Below, piece by piece: positions 50,444 to 55,589 of a stretch of DNA of 55,589 bases. The DNA comes from Clostridiales bacterium (GTDB lineage Bacteria; Bacillota; Clostridia; Oscillospirales; Oscillospiraceae), in contig JAJQCJ010000003.1 in the NCBI GenBank assembly GCA_021202775.1, positions 1 to 55,589 on the forward strand. The letters are read 5' to 3'. The notes beneath the pieces are model-generated. The model worked only from the letters and a program-made list of their open reading frames with translations. It was not told the DNA's origin and ran no database searches. The stretch's first letter is position 1; each line of letters opens with the position of its first letter. A program made the position numbers and the translations under genes.

Positions 50444-51928
50444 TTACAGGCAGGTGTACCCCATCAGGTACTCGTCCACCTCACGGGCGCAGGCCCTGCC
50501 CTCGGCAATGCCCCACACCACCAGGGACTGGCCCCGGTGCATATCCCCGGCGGTGAACACCCCTGGGACGTTGGTGCTGTACTTCCCCGCTGCCGTTTTC
50601 ACGTTGGTGCGCTGGTTCAGCTCCACCCCGAAGGCTTCGGAGACGTAGGGCTGAGAGCCCAGGAAGCCCGCCGCGATCAGCAGCAGCTGGCAGGGCAGGG
50701 TCTCCTCGCTGCCCTCCACCGGCACCATCATCCGGCGGCCAGTGGTCTCGTTCACCTTGCTCTCCAGATGGACGATGGTGACGGCGGAGAGCTGGCCGTT
50801 CTCGTCCTTGTGGAATTCCTTCACCGTGGTCTGGTACAGCCGGGGGTCGTGGCCAAAGACGGCGATGGCCTCCTCGTGGCCGTAGTCCGTCTTTTTCACC
50901 AGGGGCCACTGGGGCCAGGGGTTGGAGGGGAGCCGAGTGGAGGACGGCTCCGGCATCATCTCCAGCGCGGTGATGCTCCTGCAGCCGTGGCGCATACAGG
51001 TGCCGATGCAGTCATTGCCGGTGTCGCCGCCACCCACCACGATGACATCCTTCCCCTTGGCGGAGATGTTTTTGCCGTCGGTGAGGCCGGAGTCCAGCAG
51101 GCTCTTGGTGTTGCGGCGGAGGAAATCCACGGCGAAGTAGATGCCCTCGGCGTCCCGGCCCGGCCCCTGGAGGTCCCTGGGGTTGGAGGCTCCGCAGCAC
51201 AGCACCACCGCGTCATACTGCTCCATCAGCTCCCCGGCGGGAACGGTGTTGCCCACGTCGGCGTTGGTGACGAAGGTGACGCCCTCCTCCCGCATCAGGT
51301 TCACCCGGCGGTCTACGATGGACTTCTCCAGCTTCATGTTGGGGATGCCGTACATCATCAGGCCGCCGATGCGGTCAAACCGCTCGTACACCGTCACCGA
51401 ATGGCCCCGGCGGTTCAGCAGGTCCGCCACCGCCAGGCCGGAGGGGCCGGAGCCCACCACGGCGATGCGCTTCCCCGTCCGCACAGCGGGGATACGGGGC
51501 TGAATCAGTCCGTTCTCCCAGCCGTACTCGATGAGGGCCAGCTCGTTCTCCTTCACGGTGACGGGGTCGCCGTTGGCCCCGCAGGTGCAGGCCGCCATGC
51601 ACAGCCCCGGGCACACCCGCCCGGTGAACTCCGGGAAGGAGGCTGTCTTGCACAGGCGGGTCAGGGCGTGCTCCCAGTTGCCCTTGTAGATCATGTCGTT
51701 CCACTCCGGAATCAGGTTGTGGAGCGGGCAGCCGGAGTACATCCCCGAGAGCTGGATGCAGCTCTGGCAGAAGGGGACGCCGCAGTTCATGCACCGGGCC
51801 GCCTGCTCCCGCCGCTCCTCTCTGTCCAGCATGGGGTGAAATTCGTTGAAGTTCTGAATCCTGGCAAGGGGCTGGATGGCGGGGTTCTCCTTGCGCTCAT
51901 AGTCTAAAAATCCGGTCGGTTTACCCAT
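50444..51928 (-). CDS. gltD: Glutamate synthase small subunit
   Basis: CMNCGVPFCQ...GCPLHNLIPEWND; VVGSGPSGLAVADLLNRRGHSVTVYERFDRIGGLMMYGIPNMKLEK; VVGGGDTGNDCIGT. Confidence 0.96.
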   Translation of the reverse strand: MGKPTGFLDYERKENPAIQPLARIQNFNEFHPMLDREERREQAARCMNCGVPFCQSCIQLSGMYSGCPLHNLIPEWNDMIYKGNWEHALTRLCKTASFPEFTGRVCPGLCMAACTCGANGDPVTVKENELALIEYGWENGLIQPRIPAVRTGKRIAVVGSGPSGLAVADLLNRRGHSVTVYERFDRIGGLMMYGIPNMKLEKSIVDRRVNLMREEGVTFVTNADVGNTVPAGELMEQYDAVVLCCGASNPRDLQGPGRDAEGIYFAVDFLRRNTKSLLDSGLTDGKNISAKGKDVIVVGGGDTGNDCIGTCMRHGCRSITALEMMPEPSSTRLPSNPWPQWPLVKKTDYGHEEAIAVFGHDPRLYQTTVKEFHKDENGQLSAVTIVHLESKVNETTGRRMMVPVEGSEETLPCQLLLIAAGFLGSQPYVSEAFGVELNQRTNVKTAAGKYSTNVPGVFTAGDMHRGQSLVVWGIAEGRACAREVDEYLMGYTCL

Positions 51929-51945
51929 TGTCTGTTCCCTCCTGC

Positions 51946-54900
51946 TCAGTTCGCTGCGATGCTGTAGAACGCATCAATTTCCGCCTGCTCATGGGTCAGG
52001 CCCTTTTCCTCTGCCCGGGCGATGGCTTTCAGCATCCGGTTGTAGTCCACCGGCATGATTTTCTTGAAGTAGGGCAGGTAATGCTCAAAGTCCGCCAGAA
52101 TCATCTTGCCCTTCTCCGAGCCGGTGGCGGCCACGTGCTCCTGAATCATGGTGCGCAGCTCCTGAATATCGTGCTTCTGCTCCACCAGGTCGATGTTGAC
52201 CATGCTCTTGTTCACCCGGAGGTACAGGTCCCGCTTCATGTCCAGCACATAGGCGATGCCGCCGGACATACCGGCCGCGAAGTTCTTGCCGGTGCCGCCC
52301 AGAACCACCACCCGGCCGCCGGTCATGTACTCGCAGCCGTGGTCGCCCACGCCTTCCACCACGGCGTAGGCCCCGGAGTTCCGGACGCAGAACCGCTCGC
52401 CGGCCACACCGGCCACGAAAGCCTTGCCCGCCGTGGCGCCGTAGAGGGCCACGTTGCCGATGATGATGTTCTCGTCTGCCTTGAATCGGGAACCTTTGGG
52501 AGGATAGACCACAATCTTGCCCCCGGAGAGGCCCTTGCCCAGATAGTCGTTGGAGTCGCCCTCCAGCTCCATGGTCAGCCCCTTCGGGATGAAGGCCCCG
52601 AAGGACTGGCCGCCGCCGCCGTAGCACTTGATGCGGTAGGTGTCATCCGGCAGGCTGCTGCCGTAGAGGCGGGTGATTTCGCTGCCGAAGATGGTGCCCA
52701 GGGTGCGGTCGGTGGAGCTGATCTTCAGCTCCATGGAGGCGGGCTTGCCGCTCTTCAGAGCCCGGCCCATCTTCTTCAGGAACACGGATTCGTCCACCGT
52801 CTTTTCCAGCTCGAAGTCAAAGACCCTGGCGGGGTCGAAGTGGCGCTCCTCGCTGTCGATGTAGGGGTTATTCAGGATGGCGCTCAGGTCCACCGTGTCC
52901 GCCCGCTGGGTGATGCGGTTTTGCCGGGCCTCCAGCTTGTCGCTGCGGCCGACCATCTCCTCCACGGTGCGGAAGCCCAGCTTCGCCATGATTTCCCGGA
53001 GCTGGCGGGCGATGAAAAGCATATAGTTCTCCACATATTCCGGCTTGCCCTGGAAGCGCTTGCGAAGGGTGGGGTTCTGGGTGGCGATGCCCATGGGGCA
53101 GGTATCCAGGTTGCACACCCGCATCATGACGCAGCCCATAGCCACCAGGGGGCCGGTGGCGAAGCCGAACTCCTCCGCCCCCAGCAGGCAGGCGATGGCC
53201 ACATCCCGGCCCGTCATCAGCTTGGAGTCCGCCTCAATGACCACCCGGGACCGCAGGCCGTTCTGAATCAGGGTCTGGTGGGTCTCCGCCACACCCAGCT
53301 CCCAGGGGAGGCCGGCGTTGTGGATGGAGCTTTTCGGCGCCGCGCCGGAGCCGCCGTCGTAGCCGGAGATCAGGATGACCTGGGCGCCGCCCTTGGCCAC
53401 GCCTGCGGCGATGGTGCCCACGCCGGCCTCGGACACCAGCTTCACGTTGATGCGGGCGCCCCGGTTGGCGTTTTTCAGGTCGTAAATCAGCTGGGCCAGA
53501 TCCTCAATGGAGTAAATGTCGTGGTGAGGCGGCGGAGAAATCAGGGACACGCCGGGGGTGGAGAACCGGGTCTTTGCCACCCAGGGGTACACCTTCTTGC
53601 CGGGGAGGTGGCCGCCCTCGCCGGGCTTCGCCCCCTGGGCCATCTTGATTTGAATTTCGTTGCCGCTCATCAGGTACTGGGAGTTGACGCCGAACCGTCC
53701 GGAGGCCACCTGGACGATGGTGCAGGCCCGCTCGGTGCCGTAGCGGTCGGCGGGCTCGCCGCCCTCGCCGGTGTTGGAGTGCGCCCCCAGGTGGTTCATG
53801 GCGATGGCCAGGCACTCGTGGGCCTCGGCAGAGAGGCAGCCGTAGCTCATGGCAGCGGTCTTGAACCGCTTGACGATTTCGTACTCGCTCTCCACCTCGT
53901 CCAGGGGGACGCCGCCGTTCTCGTCAAACTTGAAGTCCATCAGCCCACGGAGGGTGTGGGGGACGGAGTCGTCGTCCACCGTCTGGGCGTACTCCTGGAA
54001 GGTCTCATAGCTGCCGGTGCGGACGGCCTGCTGGAGCAGGGCGATGGTTTTCGCGTTGTACAGGTGGTCCTCGGTGCCCCTGCCCGCCCGGGACTTGTGG
54101 GTGCCGGGGCTGTCCAGGGTGGTGTCGATGGTCAGGCCCAGGGGGTCGAAGGCGTGGTTGTGGTTATACTCCACCGTCTCCTCAATTTCCTTCAGGCCGA
54201 TGCCGCCCACCCGGGAGACCGTGTTGGTGAAGTATTTGTCAATAACCTCCTTGGAGATGCCCACCGCCTCAAAGATCTGGGCGGACTGGTAGGACTGGAG
54301 GGTGGAAATGCCCATCTTGGAGGCAATCTTCACGATGCCCTTCAAAATGGCCTGATTGTAGTCGTCAATGGCCACGGAGACTTCCTTGTCCAGCAGCTTC
54401 TTCTCCACCAGCTCCATGATGCACTCCTGGGCCAGATAGGGGTTGATGGCGGACGCGCCGTAGCCCAGCAGGGTGGCGAAGTGATGCACTTCTCTCGGCT
54501 CCGCCGTCTCCACCACCACGGACAGGCTGGTGCGCTTCTTCGTCCGCACCAGGTACTGCTGGAGGGCGGACACCGCCAGCAGGGAGGGGATGGCCACATG
54601 GTTCTCATCCACGCCCCGATCGGAGAGGATCAGGATGTTGGCCCCCCGCCGGTAGGCCCGATCCGCCGCCACGAACATCCGGTCAATGGCCCGCTCCAGC
54701 GGCGTGTTCTTATAGTACAGCATGGAGATGGTCTCTACCTTGAAGCCGGGCTGCTTCATGCTGCGGATTTTCAGAAGGTCGATGGAGGTGAGAATGGGGT
54801 GCTTGATGCGCAGGGCCTTGCAGTTCTCCGCCACCTCCCGGAGGAGGTTGCCGCCGCTGCCCAGGTGGACGGCGGTGTCCGTCACCACTTCCTCCCGGAT

Positions 54901-55589
54901 GGCGTCGATGGGCGGGTTGGTGACCTGGGCGAACATCTGCTTGAAGTAGCTGAACAGGGGCTGGTGCTGCTCGGACAGCACTGCCAGGGGGATATCCACA
55001 CCCATGGCGGCGGTAGGCTCCTCGCCGGTCTGGGCCATCAGCAGGATGGAGTCCTTTACCTCCTCGTAGGAGTAGCCAAAGGCTTTGTACATCCTGTCCC
55101 GCTCGTCCTGGGTGTAGGTGGTAATGTGGTGGTTGGGGATGGGCAGGTCGTGGAGCTCAATCAGGTTCATGTCCAGCCACTCTCCGTAGGGCTGGCGGCG
55201 GGCGTACTTCTCCTTCAGCTCGTCGTCGGTGACCAGGCGGCCCGCCACCGTGTCCACCATCAGCATACGGCCGGGCTGGAGGCGGGATTTCATGACGATT
55301 TTCTCCGAGGGCACATCCAGCACGCCCACCTCGGAGGCCAGCACCAGCTGGTCGTCATCGGTGACGTAGTACCGGGAGGGGCGCAGGCCGTTCCGGTCCA
55401 GCACGGCCCCCAGGATGTCGCCGTCGGAGAAGATGATGGAGGCGGGGCCGTCCCAGGGCTCCATCATGGTGGCGTAGTAGCGGTAGAAGTCCCGCTTCTC
55501 CCGGCTCATGTTCTGGTCGTTGGTCCAGGGCTCCGGGATGCACATCATCACCGCCATGGGCAGCTCGATGCCGTTCATCACCAGGAATT
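51946..55589 (-). CDS. gltB: Glutamate synthase large subunit (N-terminal part beyond window)
   Basis: VNPPIDAIREEVVTD; LISPPPHHDIYSIEDLAQLIYDLKN; GYDGGSGAAPKSSIHNAGLPWELG; C-terminal GXGXG-type beta-helix. Confidence 0.97.
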   Translation of the reverse strand, partial: FLVMNGIELPMAVMMCIPEPWTNDQNMSREKRDFYRYYATMMEPWDGPASIIFSDGDILGAVLDRNGLRPSRYYVTDDDQLVLASEVGVLDVPSEKIVMKSRLQPGRMLMVDTVAGRLVTDDELKEKYARRQPYGEWLDMNLIELHDLPIPNHHITTYTQDERDRMYKAFGYSYEEVKDSILLMAQTGEEPTAAMGVDIPLAVLSEQHQPLFSYFKQMFAQVTNPPIDAIREEVVTDTAVHLGSGGNLLREVAENCKALRIKHPILTSIDLLKIRSMKQPGFKVETISMLYYKNTPLERAIDRMFVAADRAYRRGANILILSDRGVDENHVAIPSLLAVSALQQYLVRTKKRTSLSVVVETAEPREVHHFATLLGYGASAINPYLAQECIMELVEKKLLDKEVSVAIDDYNQAILKGIVKIASKMGISTLQSYQSAQIFEAVGISKEVIDKYFTNTVSRVGGIGLKEIEETVEYNHNHAFDPLGLTIDTTLDSPGTHKSRAGRGTEDHLYNAKTIALLQQAVRTGSYETFQEYAQTVDDDSVPHTLRGLMDFKFDENGGVPLDEVESEYEIVKRFKTAAMSYGCLSAEAHECLAIAMNHLGAHSNTGEGGEPADRYGTERACTIVQVASGRFGVNSQYLMSGNEIQIKMAQGAKPGEGGHLPGKKVYPWVAKTRFSTPGVSLISPPPHHDIYSIEDLAQLIYDLKNANRGARINVKLVSEAGVGTIAAGVAKGGAQVILISGYDGGSGAAPKSSIHNAGLPWELGVAETHQTLIQNGLRSRVVIEADSKLMTGRDVAIACLLGAEEFGFATGPLVAMGCVMMRVCNLDTCPMGIATQNPTLRKRFQGKPEYVENYMLFIARQLREIMAKLGFRTVEEMVGRSDKLEARQNRITQRADTVDLSAILNNPYIDSEERHFDPARVFDFELEKTVDESVFLKKMGRALKSGKPASMELKISSTDRTLGTIFGSEITRLYGSSLPDDTYRIKCYGGGGQSFGAFIPKGLTMELEGDSNDYLGKGLSGGKIVVYPPKGSRFKADENIIIGNVALYGATAGKAFVAGVAGERFCVRNSGAYAVVEGVGDHGCEYMTGGRVVVLGGTGKNFAAGMSGGIAYVLDMKRDLYLRVNKSMVNIDLVEQKHDIQELRTMIQEHVAATGSEKGKMILADFEHYLPYFKKIMPVDYNRMLKAIARAEEKGLTHEQAEIDAFYSIAAN

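Noticed and set aside
50078-51907. 609-aa plus-strand ORF
   Set aside because: Antisense to gltD; compositional artefact

Overview
Roughly 55.6 kb of a GC-rich Firmicute chromosome, probably a gut Clostridia/Oscillospiraceae-type organism (inferred from gene content and protein character only). Four parts can be read. (1) 1-24 kb is carbohydrate catabolism: an MFS fragment, GH43, AraC regulator, GH78 and GH2; then an apparently self-contained PTS operon (EIIBCA, unusual jelly-roll glycosidase, GH1, HPr, EI) divergent from a second AraC regulator. Between them lie an acyltransferase, tag, an AlkZ-related gene and a DUF2971 gene. (2) 23-27 kb holds a two-component system and two NAD(P)-dependent oxidoreductases. 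(3) About 27.1-35.1 kb is a lower-GC accessory island: GAF/BTAD regulator, a frameshifted XRE gene, a zinc-ribbon ORF, XRE, MazF-Zn-ribbon, two ParB-like proteins and a large serine recombinase whose stop codon lies in the terminator of a tRNA-Ala(CGC) gene. Its non-coding DNA carries ~35-bp repeats, an attenuator-like RNA with mutually exclusive pairings, and a hairpin-rich segment. (4) 35-55.6 kb is mostly housekeeping (greA, aquaporin, phosphoglucomutase, rlmH, yycJ-like, murA, ubiD, fructokinase, msmX-like ATPase, gltD, gltB) with two atypical genes: a divergent MecA-like protein and a SecB-like protein. Three homopolymer-associated frameshifts (ptsI, XRE, alcohol dehydrogenase) may be sequencing errors. 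The most interesting candidates are the island's MazF-ZnR/ParB/ParB-like cassette with its structured non-coding leader, and the PTS operon with an HPr lacking Ser46. No CRISPR array was seen. All family calls come from reading the sequence; no database search was run.
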